Made by a program: the position numbers and the translations under genes. This document shows positions 24,163 to 36,935 of a stretch of DNA of 64,000 nucleotides, in pieces. The stretch is from contig NC_018394.1 in the NCBI RefSeq assembly GCF_000208865.1, positions 2,855,797-2,919,796 of the forward strand. Direction: 5' to 3'. This DNA comes from Neospora caninum Liverpool (Eukaryota; Apicomplexa; Conoidasida; Eucoccidiorida; Sarcocystidae). Every line of letters starts with the position of its first letter. Position 1 is the first letter of the stretch. The notes beneath the pieces were generated by a model, which had not been told where the DNA came from, did no database searches, and worked only from the letters and a program-made list of their open reading frames with translations.

Positions 24163-24176
24163 GGTGTACGTACACA
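24163..24176. promoter_or_regulatory. GGTGTACGTACACA palindrome-like element
   Basis: Near-perfect copy about 110 bp upstream of the EMC4 start codon; another imperfect copy lies at about 24101. Confidence 0.4.
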
Positions 24177-24276
24177 CGGCGAGAAATCGGTTTCGTATAT
24201 GGTCAAGGGGCCATCCACGCCTTGGATCCTTTTTTCGTCTTTGTCCAAGCAACCCTTTTGTCTCTCCTCAGACAAA

Positions 24277-24966
24277 ATGGAGAAGCCGAGCGCCGAGTCT
24301 GCCGCCTCTGCGCTTTCCTGCTGGACGTTTTCTCTCGACTCCACCGCCTCGACAGCGCGCTCGCGCGGCAACATGCCTCCGCCTATCTCGCTGCCTTCGC
24401 CGCCGGGGTTCTCCTTCACCGAGTCTGCTGCAGCCAGTTCGGGGCCCACTGTCTCGTCGCGGGGACTCCCGGCTGCTTCCCGAGTTGAGGCTGCACGGCG
24501 TCAGCATCTGCTGGCGAAGAAGGGGTGGGAAATCGCGATTTCGCCTGCAAAGAACCTGGCCATGAACTTCTTCATGATCTACATGGGCGGCGTGAACTCG
24601 AGCGGAATCTTCGGCATCCTCATTCTGTTCTACGTCCTGCACAGCTGCTTCTCCTCTGCTCTCAACGTCAACCGCGTCTTTGCCGGACTCGAACAGGATC
24701 GAGAGGCTCTCGGTGCGTGTGCCTCGTCCGTCTCTTCTGTTTCTGCCTCTTCGGGCCGCAGTCGGGACCTCGCGCAAGACGCCAACTGGAGTCTACGCGC
24801 CGTCTTCTTCTTGCAGAAAACAGTTTACCTCCTCATCAGTCTCGGCGGGTGTCTCTATGTGTTAAACCACTGCATGAAGGCAGGCTTGCTGCCACTCAAC
24901 AGCGGAGACTTCATCGCCCTGATTCCAGAAAAACGCTTCTCTGTCGTCGCCATGGGGGGGCTGTAA
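24277..24966 (+). CDS. EMC4: ER membrane protein complex subunit 4 (EMC4/TMEM85 family), single exon
   Basis: EMC4 is a membrane subunit of the EMC, which inserts tail-anchored and multipass proteins into the ER. The 229-residue frame has a Ser/Pro-rich N-terminal region (about residues 1-75), then the family core: KKGWEIAISPAKNLAMN, FFMIYMGGVNSSGIFG with a following hydrophobic segment, and a second pair of hydrophobic segments (YLLISLGGCLYVLNHC) ending GLLPLNSGDFIALI, which matches the family pattern MGLLPTxxSDWLAF. The start at 24277 is preferred over the in-frame ATG at 24199 because its context (ACAAAATGG) fits coccidian starts and the upstream segment is pyrimidine-rich leader. The acidic/Ser linker between the membrane segments is longer than in animals. 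No introns are needed. Confidence 0.88.
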   Translation: MEKPSAESAASALSCWTFSLDSTASTARSRGNMPPPISLPSPPGFSFTESAAASSGPTVSSRGLPAASRVEAARRQHLLAKKGWEIAISPAKNLAMNFFMIYMGGVNSSGIFGILILFYVLHSCFSSALNVNRVFAGLEQDREALGACASSVSSVSASSGRSRDLAQDANWSLRAVFFLQKTVYLLISLGGCLYVLNHCMKAGLLPLNSGDFIALIPEKRFSVVAMGGL

Positions 24967-26011
24967 AGGGATAAGGACACGAAAGGTGTGCACACCTCGT
25001 GGGGTGCGAAGGACGGCGTGGATGGAGGAAAACAGGCAGAGGAACGAGACAGAAGAAAGAGGCACGGGGGGGGGGGGGGGGGGTTGACTGTCCTTCGCGC
25101 CTCTGATTTCTCCTTTTTGATACCCTCTCGAGTTTTTCCGTCGAATCCGGTCTTTTTGGTTCTCTTTTTGTCTCGCGATTCTCCGGTCTTTTCCTTTTTC
25201 TCTCCTCTGCTCGGCGAAGCTACAGCCGCGACGGTAGGCCGATTGTTCTCCATAGAAAAGCATCGGAGACTCTCCGTCTGATTGTGAGAGAAAGCGAGGC
25301 AGTCCACGGAAGCACAGTGCACAGAAAACAGGGCGACTCCGTCTTCTAGAGGGAACGAGAAGACCACGCACTTTCCTTGGGTTTCTCTGGTAAACGCAGG
25401 TGTCTCCCGCCTTCTCCCGACCAGTCGTTGCAGCCTTCGTTTATATTCTCTTCCTGTTACGTTATCTCTCTTTGTCACTCTCTCTGTATCTGCGCTTTTC
25501 TCCCTCTCATCTGTTCCTTTCGTTTTCTGTCCCCCTGTCCTGGATACTTCTCTCTGCTTCCAACTTTTCTCGCTTTCGCTTCTGGCCTGGTGAAACCATG
25601 GTGTGGAGTTGTCTGGGTATGAAGCTCCATCAAACCAAACGCCGCTTGTAAGAAGTTTAGTCCAATTAAGAATGAGAGACAATTAACATGTGGCATGAAC
25701 GTGTGAGCATCAAAGGCACATGCGTGCGGGGAATACGGAGGCTGAGATACGCTTGAGAGAGTCAGCTGTCTCCTTCCTGCACTTCTCTTCTCAGGAGAAA
25801 CGTGTGGAAACCAAATGTGAAAATGCTACCACGGGACAAGGTCGGAAGGCACCGAAAACGATATAGACCTGCAACCCGAGAGCGAAGCAGCAGCCAGCTA
25901 ATGCATCCAAATCCAAAAAAATACACCACTGGACGTGTTCACATATAAATATGCGTAACGAAACAGATTGGCATATATATATATGTAGTTCTATCTCTTT
26001 GTATCTCTGTA

Positions 26012-26053
<42 letters not shown>

Positions 26054-28915
26054 GGCGCAGAGGCAACCGACTCGAGTCCTTAGGGACTCGATGAAAACGT
26101 AGTTTCGCAATTGGAGGCCTGCACGACGACCGGGATCTCGTTGTGTTTCTACCACAGCTGACCTTTCTCGGATTTTCTCGCTAGTTCTTCTCTAGCTAAG
26201 TATCGAGGCGGTACTCTCTCTTCCATCTCGTCTAGCTGGTCCCTTGCTTCTCAAACAGACACCGCGACTTCAGATCTACGATGGCCGCTCACACAGCCGC
26301 ACCGGACAGAGGCCTCTGGCAGCTTTCCTTTTCGCGCGCTTTCATCGTTTCTCTGCTCTTTCGGTTTCTTCCCCCTGCGGGGGAGGTCGTCCAACGTGCG
26401 CCAAGCAGAGAAAGGGCGTGTGGGGCGAGGAGGAGAAACGCATGGCGGCAGAGAGAGGCAAGAGAGAGAATATGCAGCAGGAGAGAAATGAAGTGGAGAA
26501 AAACGCGAGGAGAGCACAGGTCAGAGAAAAACTTAAGGTGACGTGGCAAACAGAAGCAAGAACGACGTCCGGGGTGTCGACAGTCCTTGTGTTCCGGACA
26601 AGAGCGAAAAACGCATGAACGGGCCCCAAAACAAACCCGCACACAGTCAAGTATTCAAATATATATCTGTACACGCCAGTGCCACATGAATATTCATATA
26701 TAAATATATATGCATATATATATATATATATGTGTAGATGCTCATGAAGCAACGACTAGAGCAAATTGTAGGAAGGCGCTGGGTTTTCGTGGATGTCGAG
26801 CGAGTGTGTGGAGTGTGTCCCTCCCCATCGCATATGTCGCCCTCGCTTCTGCAAGTTTCGTTTTCATCTTGGCTTTCCTATCTCTGTTCGTGACTCCTTG
26901 CAGCTGAACTGTAGCTCGCCGGTTAATGTCCCTCTCCCCCTGAAGTCTTGGCCTTTTCTGCGCGAAGCCGCCGTCTCGCTTCGTTTTCCTTCTCTTCCCC
27001 AGTGCACATCTGTGGCGCCGGACATACACGTTGATTTCTACGCGGTCGCTACGGTTCCCCGTCGCATGTTTTTAAGCCAGCAGAGCGACAGAAAGGGGAG
27101 AAGAGGCGGAAGAGAGAGGCAGTGGAAGACACACGGGAGGGTCATGCTCTTCGCCTTCCCCCGAGTGTCTAGACACCAGGAAGCGCGAGACAGCCGGCGG
27201 GAGAGACGCTGGCAGGCAGAGGGGCGAAGCAGGAAGAGAGTGACAGAAATGAAGAAGGTGAACGGACAGCACGTTCAGCTGCAGATGGTTCATGAAGGGA
27301 AATGAGTGCGTCGACACGGCGTACCGCCAAAGAACGCAGGAAGCCTGAAAAGACACCAAAAAGCCGCAAAATGTGAAGGAGTCCACAGCTTTCCGGGCAC
27401 GTAACAGCTGCTGCCAAGATGACGTACTGAAGAAAGAAACACAGCTCTCGTACCACATGAGACACTGGCACATCCATACGCACAAACGCTTAAACATCCA
27501 CCTACAAATGTACGTACTTGTATACCACAGTGTACATTGTATGTATATGCATATCCAGTGATAAACATATATCTACCTATATATGTATATATAGAATAGG
27601 CGATCAGCTGATGATGCACGAGTGTATATGTAATAGATATTCCAGCTGGCGCTTTCGCGCTTCCACTTCTCTCGGGAGTCCACGCCTCCGTCGTCACAAA
27701 GCTGTGGTCTTCACCACAAGACCGCTGTATGTTCACTGGTGATGCGGAGCATCAAGCCGTCGAGCCCTAGCGCTCGCCGGCGTCAAGAGGAGAGAGAGAG
27801 AGAGTTTCCTCAAACGGCCGAGAACAAGCCGGCTGCAGAACGACTTTCTTGGAAAGATGAAAAAGACCTACGTCGTGGAGATGAAACTGTCGTGGAGGAA
27901 AGACCCCGAGAGAAACGCTTTTCTGCCGTGACTCTGGCAAGCAGGCGCTCGCTCTTCCGTCGCTCCTCTCGCTCCCGGTTGTCGCCTCCCCGGCCTCTCC
28001 GCCTCTGCCTTCTCCATTTCGGGTTCTCGCCAGACCGTGCGCCGCGTCCCCGGCTCTTTCGGATTCGGAGCTCAGCGGAGTGTCTCCGCAGAGGCTCGCG
28101 CAGCGCCACTCTGATTCCTCTCGCGCCGCTATCCCGGCCCCGTGTTCGCCGCTCAGGCTCTGGCGACCCTGCGAAGCTTCGCCCTCGCCCGCCTCCAGAA
28201 GGAGACAGAGTCGTGCGAGGAAACTCGAGCGCTTCTCCGTTTCAGGGGTCAACCACTGACGCGGGGCGGAGGCGCAGGCAGGTGGAAGAAACTCCGCAGA
28301 AGAAGCAGGCCGACGCGAAGAGACAGACGAGGCCTCGCGGGGAGAGACGGCGGAAATCGCCGCAGCGAGCGTCCTGTGGAGAGGGAGAGCAAACGAAAAC
28401 GGGAGAAGAGAACAGAAGCGCGAAGTGAGGAAAACGCGAAATATGTGCCGCCGTGCAAATGCGAGGAAGCGAAGAGAGAGACGGGAAGAGGGTGGCGTGG
28501 GAAGGCGAGGACAAGACAGAGGAGGAAGACAGGAAACGCGAGCGACGGAAGACCCGGACACAAGATCGGCGACAAAAGTTGCAGATAGTTTGAGAAGGAA
28601 CAAACACACAAAGGAACTCGGCGCGCACAACGAGACGGACAAGACGTGCGCGTTCACGCCCCCAGCAGGGTCGAGGAGGGCGGACGGCGCAGGCGTGGGA
28701 AGCAAAAAAGCCAAGACAGAGAGACGAAGCGGATGAGCGCCTGAACGAGCAGCGGATGCCCAGAAGAGAAGAGCTGAGATGTCCAGCGAAGTTCTGTCCC
28801 TGAAAAAACGCTGGACAAAAAGTCATTGCCACGCCAAGTGCAGGAGGATCCGTCCTGCGCGAAAACACGCAAAACTCGACCTAGGGAAGGAAATGGGTTT
28901 TATAAGAGAGTCCAC
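24967..28915. other. Interval without a supported gene, with simple repeats
   Basis: This lies between the EMC4 and bromodomain-gene 3' ends, so most should be untranslated or intergenic. An 18-base G run lies at 25066-25083, a (CT)n(TA)n tract at about 26011-26053 and further TA runs near 26700. A long minus-strand open frame at 27767-28714 might be extra 3' sequence of the bromodomain gene if the final TGA at 28916 is skipped by a GTGAGT donor overlapping it, but I could not define a matching acceptor with a normal-sized intron. Confidence 0.45.
26011..26053. repeat. Compound (CT)n(TA)n microsatellite
   Basis: A CT dinucleotide run passes directly into a TA dinucleotide run. Confidence 0.9.
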
Positions 28916-31900
28916 TCACAGCAGTGCCTTCTTCTCTTCCTCTTCCATCATGAGAAGTCCGGGTTCTTCCAGCGCCTCTTCACCGTCCCGGTGTTCTTCT
29001 GAGTCGAGTTCGGGGTTTTCCGCGTGAGTTTCCAATCTCGCGCAGTCGCGTCCACCGGTCTCGCGTTTTGCTTGCTCTCTGACAGCTCGGCGTCTCTCAA
29101 CACTCCCGAGCAGAGCCGGGAGGCCTGTGCCTGCAGCTGCCGCTTCGAGTGCGGCGGTTAGAAGGTCAGGGCGGCGAAGATGGAAGGCGAGGAGACAGTC
29201 GAAGAACGCCTGCTCTTCGCTGGCTTCCCCCACGCAGTCGCCTGCCTCCTGTTCTTCTTCCCCTCCCTCCCGAAAGGCAATGAATGAGAGGCGGGTTAGA
29301 GACAAAGCAGACGCGCCGTCCACGACAGACTCGACGCCGCGGAGCTCAGAAGTCTCCTCCTGAAACCACAAACTCCCAAGAGAAGAAGGAGAAGAAGGAC
29401 AAGATAGGAAAGACGGAGAAGCTGAAGGCGAAGGAGGAGACGGAGAAGAAAGAAGAGACGGAGAAGGCGGAAACGGTGCCGTGGGTGTCGGTCCGTGAGC
29501 GAGAGCTGAGCCGGCCAGGAAGGAGAACGACGAGGCTCGGAGTCTGCAGCAGGAAGCAGTCACACGAAGTCAAGACCGGAAAGGTGAGGAGGAGCCTGCG
29601 CCGCTGCACGCCCCGTCGGGCCGTGCGCGAGTGAAACCTGCCTCTGCATGCATGCATGCATGGGGCAACAAAGAGAGTGCAGCGTCGCGCTGAAGTTGTC
29701 GAAGAAGAGAGGCGCGACGCGTTGTGTAAAATACGGAACGGCAGCTCGCCCGGCTTACCTCAAAGACAGGCCCTCGCGTTCGGAGGGAGAAAAGCATGAG
29801 AGGTCGGAACTGAACGGGACTCGAAGGCGCAGAACCCCGGCAGAGCGCGCACTCGTGGATCTTTGTGTCGCTCCTTGCCAGCTCCAGTGTCCGTCGAGCG
29901 TGCGTTTGCGCTTTTCGTCTTTGGCGGAAAAGCTAGGGAACGAAGCGCTGTCGGGGAGATGCCTCTTTGTTCCTCCCTCGCCGACACGACTCACAGAGTC
30001 AAACACCTCTTCCTTCTCTTCTTCTCTCCCTTCTTCCTTTTGTCCCTTCTTTTCTCGTTCTGGATCTTCGCTCTCTTCCTTTTCTCCGCTGCCTCGCTCG
30101 TCCTCGATCAAAAACCAGCGAGAGACGGAAGAAGCTTCCGCCTTCTGCCGGCTCGCCGCGACCTCAGAGCCTGACTGGCATGGGCCATGAGAGACAGAAG
30201 AAGAAAGACAGCAAGAAAGAGAAGAAGAAAGCGAGGAAGACGACTGAGAAGAGAGTGATGCTGCGGACGCTGCATGCTCGCAAAATGCAGCCGAGGGCCG
30301 TGTTCTGGAGGCCGGTCTGAGAACCGAGAAGCGAATTTTCGGAAGAGCTGCAGGAGAGAAAGAGCTTTCCTGGCGCTCCGAGACGCCTTGAGAAGACGTT
30401 TCCGCGCGCGGACGAGACGGCAACGGCGGACCCGAACTGCCAGGAGAAGGAGAAGGAACGAACCTCTTGGAGTGTAAACTGTCTCGACCCGTCTTCGCGA
30501 ACGTGCTTCGCGTCACCAGATGCTGAACGAGATCGCCTTCACCGAGAAGCGACTTTTTCCTCTGATCCACAGACAGCACACGTGGCGCAGTCGCGTTTTT
30601 TCGATCTCCAAAGAGACGAGTTTGGCGCGCTCCACTCAGTTCAGCGGCCTCTCTGAAGGTCCTTCGGAAAAAGGAAAGCCGTTTCGAAGAAAATGCGTAT
30701 CCAAACGTGCAAAACCGGAACGCCTCAACGATCTATATAAAGACGTACGTGTGTACACCAATCTCTGTGTCTACTCCCATACATGTGTATATAAAGAGAG
30801 GGAAACTGAAGGGTATATCTAAGTGTGTCTCGATGCGCTTCTCGATCTATTCCCATGCGCGCAGTGGGGCGTTATCCCTATCCCCTTCCTTTGGTTCACG
30901 TCGAAACTCGCGAAGGGTGTCTTCTGTCCTCTACCCGGCGCAGAAACACCCACCGGAGATCACTACGAAAGAACGGCATGCCGGCACGCAATAAAAGGAA
31001 AGCAAAAGGCATCTCCGTCGCTTGGCGTGATTTCTCGCGTTCGCTGTCTTTTTCGTTTTACCTCTTCGCGTGTGCCCGAGGCTTTGCCTGTCTCTGTAGG
31101 TCGCCAGTTGAGCAACAGAACCACCTGGCCTTGCTCTTCATCTTTCGCCGCGCCTTCGGGTCCTTCTGGAGAGGAAGTGCACGCCTGGGACGGGATTCCA
31201 GGGACGTGCGCAGGAACCCGAAGGCCGAGGGAGGGCGAGGGCGAAAGAGGGGAATACGACGCCGAAAGCGAAGGCGCGAGACAGCGAGTTTCCTGCTCTT
31301 CTCCGGTTTCAGCCGCGAGCGCGGGGGACGCGGAGAGGCCGCCGACCAGCGAGCCCCCAAATTGCTCGTGTTTTGTCTCCGTTTCACCGAGCTCGGTCGT
31401 GGACATGCCCAGCGCACCGCCTTCTGCGCCGCCAGAGACAAGCGGCGGGTTCCCGGCCAGCGACGCGGCAGGAAAAGCGAAAACGGAGACAGGCAAAGGC
31501 CGCTGAGGTTCGCCCGGGAAAGCAGGCGGAGACGAATGAACAGAATGAGAATGAGGAAGGAGAGAGGTTCCCGGCTGAGGAAAGGATACGTCTGTGGAGG
31601 GCTGAATCGGAGCCTGGTGATCCAGGGGAAACGTTGACGGATCTGGAAATGGAGGAAGAACGGGAGGGAAAGACGCGAACGCGGTGTGGGTGTCGCCCCC
31701 GTCGCCACTGCTTCGGCGTTTCCCCTTGTGGTCGGAGTGTTTTTTCTCCTTCTTCTCCTTCTTCTCTTTCTTCTCCTTCTTCTCCTTTTTCTTCTTCTCT
31801 TTCGAACTCACGTGCACCCTTGCTTCTCCGCCATCCGCCTCAGCATCGGCTGCATGCGCCGGAATCCTCAACGCGGCGTCGACTTCCTGTGGCTGACTCG

Positions 31901-34900
31901 GGCGGCCACAGGCCGAAGGCAGAGCGCCGCACGCGCCGCTTTCCTCGCGTCTCCTTGGATCTTCTTGAACGCCGTTGCCGTCCGTTTCGTCTTGCACGGT
32001 CGTTCCTTTCTCCGGTGCGGCTAGCCCTCTCGCCTCCTCGGCCGCGGAGAAAGTCTCGCTTTCCTGCGGCGCGTCTCCGCCCGTCCCCGCCTGTTCCGCC
32101 CCGGTCGACGCCGAGCTCCGACCACTCGCGACAGCCACGTCTGTCGTCAGGCAAAGCTCGCCGCTCTCTTGGACAGCTGAGACAGAAAGCGACGCAGGGA
32201 GAGAAGAAGGAAGCGCCGCTTCTTCACGATGCTGCGAAGGCTCAGAGGGAGAGGAAGCGGGGAGATTTTCGCCAGTGCCAGGAAGGGAAACCGGCAGTGG
32301 CGGCGGCGACGAAGCTTCTGAAGGGGGTTGGGAAGAAGCCTGAAGAAGAGAGGCATCGGGAGGGCCGTCGTCAGTCCGGGAAGGCAACTCGTCGTCTAAC
32401 GCTTCTTCTCCGAAGAGATCGGTGACGAGCGTCCTGCGAGAACGAAACCGGCAGCCGTCGAAATCAGTTGAAACAGCGGAAGAGGGGCACTGTGAAGAGG
32501 CAAGATGCACGGAGCCCGGAAAACGCGACAGAGCGAAAACGGAAAAGGACTCCCCAGTCGCCTGCACAGAAAGACTTCCATAGCTCACTCTACATCTTCA
32601 TCCATGTCTATTTGTATATTTATATATATTTATATATATAAAGAGATATATATATATATACAGGTGCATATGTGAGTATATATATTTATATACGTATAGG
32701 GCAATGTGTGGCAGATTACCGATGCAGAACGAGTTCCTTGTACACGGGATTATATCCGCATGACGCTTTTATGACGCGGATAGAAATGCACCTCGATCTA
32801 TGTATATTGATGTCTCTCTTCCCCTATAGACACCTACACGCATCTATCTCTAGAGGCATAACCACATATGCGTGGACACTTACATAAATGTGGCTGTTAA
32901 TACGCACGGCAATGTCAGAAATTGTACGCGTACTCGGATTCGTCCACCACAAAACTGGGATGGTAATAAAAACTGGGAGAGTCGGAAGAGCCTCTCACAA
33001 CCTCCAGTGAGTGACTCGTGTGTGCATCCAGGTCTTCCGGTGTCTATACACTTGAGTTGGGAGACCCAACTTAGGGATCGTTCTTGTCTATGGTCCGTGT
33101 CACCTGTTTCCTGGTTTTATCTTACCTGTACGTGGAGTTGTCGACAATCCCTCGAGGTTTCTCTCCTGTTCCTCCCTCTCGCTTCATCGCGGTTTCTTCT
33201 TTCCTCTCCACCGACTTCGGCTTCTCTCGCTCCTCGTGATTAGGAAACTGCTCAACACTCAGCATCTCCGAAGAAGACGCAGCAGCGGAAGAAGGGCAAG
33301 ACGAAGCGGAAGAGGAAGAAGAGGAAGAAGAGGAAGAAAAGGAGGAAAAGGAAGAAGAGAAAGAAGTTTGGGCGTGGATGACAGGAGAACGGAGTGCAGA
33401 CTCAGCTTGCTTTTGCTGTCGGAAGGCGGCAAACACTTTGGGGGACCATCGTTTCCACTTTTCCAAGAATTTCTCTTTCTGCCGCAACGCCACTTCGTGC
33501 AACCAGCCGCAGTCCTCGTCGTGCCGGGGATTGAAAGTCATGCAATTATCAAAGACCTGAAAAACGAAAAAAAACCAGGAACTCTGGATCTCGCGTAATG
33601 TCCCCTACACCACAAGGCATATATATATATATATATATATATATAAAGGAGAGTATATGGATAAAAAACAGAGAGAGCCATCAGTCCACACGTAAGTGAC
33701 TTGGGTACTTGGGCGTTTATGATGCATGCATCCACATGACTGCATACAAATTCAACTTGCGTGTACATATATATGCATATGTAGAAATATGAATATCCGT
33801 AGACGCGCCTGTGCATGCAAAGGCAAACAGGTGCATTCGAGTAGATCGTTGAGTCATCCTCGCTGAGGCCCGACGCTTGTTACAGTACACGGACGAACTT
33901 GATTGTCTGCCCGTCGTATCTAGAGCCACACTCAGTGTCCTATGTACTATAATTTCATTCATCTTCCGCCTTTTTTACGTGACGCGAACGAGTCGGCTGT
34001 CTTTACCAGAAGAACGTCGTCTCGGAATTCGTCTGGGTGCTCGTAACAGCGCGAACTGAGTTTCGTCTAAAGCGTAACACAAGCAAAGACACGAAACGAG
34101 TTCTCAGCGATGGCCTCTCGTGCCGCCCAAGCTGATGGCATCTCTCCTTCTCTCTGGGAGAAAAGGGAGTCTCCTGTGCGCGATTTTGCAGCAACCGAGA
34201 ATCACGAAAAAGCATGCAGACTCCGCGATGCGACTCCTGCCAGCGGCGGGGAAGGCCGTCTCTCGCGCCGCAGGTGGAGGCTTCCCTTTCTCTCCGAAAC
34301 GCAGGAAAAAAAAGGGGACGAGCGAGGAAAGACAACGAAGAGGGTGAGAGAAAAGGACAGCAAGAGAGACGGCGTGGATGATATTGAGGCCATGAGAGAC
34401 AACGCATAGGAGAGAAGGAAAGTGAGGGAGCGGGTGAACGAGAGAGGAGAGAAGTAGAGAGAGTACGAGAGCAAGAGCACGAGAGAAACCGAGGGCGTTT
34501 ATCGGAGGACAGTCTCGCTTTCCCATTGCCGCTGGTCTCGCCCAGAGGCGGGTAAATTGAAGGCGTTACCCATATTGTGCTGTAGTCCATCGGACGAGAA
34601 ATGATTTTTGAGTAGTTTTCCTTGACTGCTTGCGGCAGCTCCGCAGACGACATGACCGGAGTGCCAAAGAGGTAGCCGTAGCGGTCGCTCTTCAACGGAC
34701 GAACCATCTGAGAGAACAGAAAAAGAGAGGCTGAGCAAAATGAACGGCCCCAAAAGGCACCAACTCTGCTCCAACAAAAGGGGACAACAGAGACAGGACT
34801 CTCGCGTGAGAGTCTTTGCCTCTCGACAGTGCTGCGCAACAGCGTCGCACGCCTGATCGTGACTACCCAGTTCACTTGGAATTGGTCCAGGCAAGTAGCT

Positions 34901-34973
34901 GGCATTCGATGCACACGTCATATATATACACATATATTTTTACATACATATATATCAGGAATGATACAGATAG

Positions 34974-35010
<37 letters not shown>

Positions 35011-36935
35011 TAGTTAGATAGACATAGACATAGATAGAAAGGTAGACAGGTACGTAAATGGACAGTTTACCAGGTGGTGTCTAGGTTTAGCGTGGCAGGT
35101 GAGATGTGTTTTCATGAGGTGTCTCGGGAGCCTCAGTCGGTAGCTTACATAATCTTTGCAGTAGACTTGCCAGGTTTTCGTGCATCCTGAGAGAAACGGA
35201 TTTGTTTTGAGGGGCGCATGCAGTCCCCGCTCTCCCGCTTTCGCGCTGTCGCTTCCCCAGGCTGCTTCGCCTGCGGCGTCTGCGCGTGTCGCCTCTAACT
35301 CAGCGTGAGCGAAAGACGACTTCGAATCTCGCCCTGCCTCTGCATCAGGCGAAAGTCCAGAAGACGAAGAGAGACCAGAAGAAGGACCAGATGAGGGACC
35401 AGATGAAGGACCAGAAGAAGCGCCAGGAGGGCCAGCGAGAGAATCGGAGGAAGAGAGAGACGTTTGTGGGAGCAGCGCGGCTTCGAGGGACGGAAGACGA
35501 GAGGGAGAGAGAGAAGGACGAGGTTCGTTGCTCGACGCCGGCGCTTCCAAAGGCAGAGAAGAAGCGCCAGGCGAAGGCAGCGCAGGCACCCAAACGGTCG
35601 AGCCCGCGGCGTCAGGAGAAGCGAGAGATGTCTCAAGCTGCCTGGAGGCCAGCGCAGACTGCTGCGAAGCATTGCCGTCAGTGGAGCCTCGGCGAAGAGG
35701 CGACGAGGGCGAGGCGGAAGCCTCTCCTGCGTCGCTGAGGAGAGAGGTCGGCTGGGGCGTTGGATCCACGAGAGAAGCAGTCGCGCCTGTCGGGTTCTTC
35801 TCGACCTGAGGAGACTCGCCGGCAGAGACACCTGCCGATGGCTGCGCCTTGCCGTGTCGGGGTTTTTTGTCTTTTGCGCCCGAAGCATGCGAAGAGTCCT
35901 TTTGCTCGCGACGGCCCGATATCCCTTTCTCTCCACCGCCTCTGCCGCCTTCAGCGTCTCGCGTCGGGCCGCCAACCTGGGACCGGAAGAACTCGTGAAA
36001 CGCCTTGATGGCCTTGGCGGATTTGTTTGCGTCTTTCAGGAACTTTGTCCACTCTTCTGCGAACTTCTCCTCCGACTTGGCGCACAGCGACAAGACGAAA
36101 TCGCCTGCAGGGTTCCCGGGGCGATTGAACCTGAGGAAAAGAAGTGAGAAAGAGGAAAAAGGAGGGATAAGAAGAGGCAGCAGAGAGAGAAAACGAGAGA
36201 GAGACAGAGCAGAGGCCCCGGAAGGCTGCGGAGACAAAACGAGCAAGAAGCGTAAGAAAGAGAAGGAGGAGGGGACGAGAGAACAACAGCGACAGGAGAC
36301 GCAAGACGGGAAAGCAAAGAGAAGGCCCGACGAGAAGGACGAGGCAGAGAAACACGGGGCAAGAGGAGCGAGAGCGACACTTTTTGCACACGCTCTCTCC
36401 AGGTGGCGAGCGTTCTCTTTTGCAATGACCAATTTTTCAAAACCGCCCTCAAAAACGCGATCAAGGGCACACAAGCGCGAAGGGAATCTTGCCTGTTTGC
36501 TAGCTTGGTACTCGCGGGGCGTTTTCCCGTCTTTCTTTCTACCTCGCTGGTATTTGCTTGCTTCCTTTCCCTTTGTCTTTCCGCACCGTTCCTTGATCTT
36601 CCTTTCCCTTACAGTCTGCAGTTGGTGAATATAAGAATCATGTCACGGAGAAAGTCCTCTTCGCTGCCGTACGCGTTTTTCCGCAGCTTCTCCTCCATCG
36701 TGGTCAGGTCCATCGGATGCTGGATCAGGTCATAGTAAGTTGGGCACTCCATGGCCACTACATCCACCGGCTCGAGGAAAAGATGGAAATCTCTGCATCG
36801 TCTGCATGCGTCGATGATCCCTGCGAATTTCCGCTTCAAGTGCCGAGGCAAAGTCCCTCCCGAAGCGCCGTTTGCGTGAGAAGAAGAGCCAGGGGTGCCT
36901 GCCCCCTGAGGGACAAGAGGCACGGGAGGTTCCAT
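28916..36935 (-). CDS. Large protein with two bromodomains, 8 exons
   Basis: Predicted chromatin reader that binds acetyl-lysine. Exons: 36613-36935, 35149-36130, 34570-34707, 34007-34066, 33126-33556, 31062-32433, 29759-30561 and 28916-29543; all joins are GT-AG and in phase, giving about 1,578 residues. Bromodomain 1 (about residues 35-130) shows HPMDLTTMEEKL and FTNCRLFNRPGNP with the acetyl-lysine Asn at 110, split by the first intron. Bromodomain 2 (about 435-530) is spread over four exons: YGYLFGTPV, KIISRPMDYSTI, YEHPDEFRDDVLL, then VFDNCMTFNPRHDE with Asn at 510. Between them is a Ser/Pro-rich linker of about 300 residues containing SGPSSGPSS repeats. The C-terminal thousand residues are low complexity, with a Lys/Glu tract encoded near 31740-31800. 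No ET domain or histone acetyltransferase domain is visible. The start ATG follows CACCAAC. The last exon's stop overlaps a GTGAGT word, so the C-terminus is the least certain part. Confidence 0.88.
33619..33645. repeat. (TA)n microsatellite
   Basis: AT run in the intron between exons 4 and 5 of the bromodomain gene. Confidence 0.9.
34974..35014. repeat. (GATA)n tetranucleotide repeat
   Basis: About nine GATA units lie in the intron between exons 2 and 3 of the bromodomain gene. Confidence 0.9.

Larger units (their letters stand above)
22195..24276. promoter_or_regulatory. Divergent promoter interval between V-ATPase d and EMC4
   Basis: Both flanking genes read away from this 2.1-kb stretch, so it should hold both promoters and both 5' untranslated regions. 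Four copies of a GGTGTA-CR-TACACC-like palindrome lie here (about 22474, 23273, 24101 and 24163). The EMC4 side is strongly pyrimidine-rich and ends in CTCCTCAG just before the start codon, which may be a splice acceptor of a 5' leader intron. No coding frame could be supported. Confidence 0.5.

Noticed and set aside
27767..28714. 315-codon minus-strand open frame after the bromodomain gene
   Set aside because: Could be 3' sequence of that gene, but no acceptor with a reasonable intron could be tied to it in phase; GC-rich sequence stays open easily.
30823..31637. Plus-strand open frames of 227-270 codons
   Set aside because: Antisense to bromodomain-gene exon 6, whose phase joins to both neighbours.
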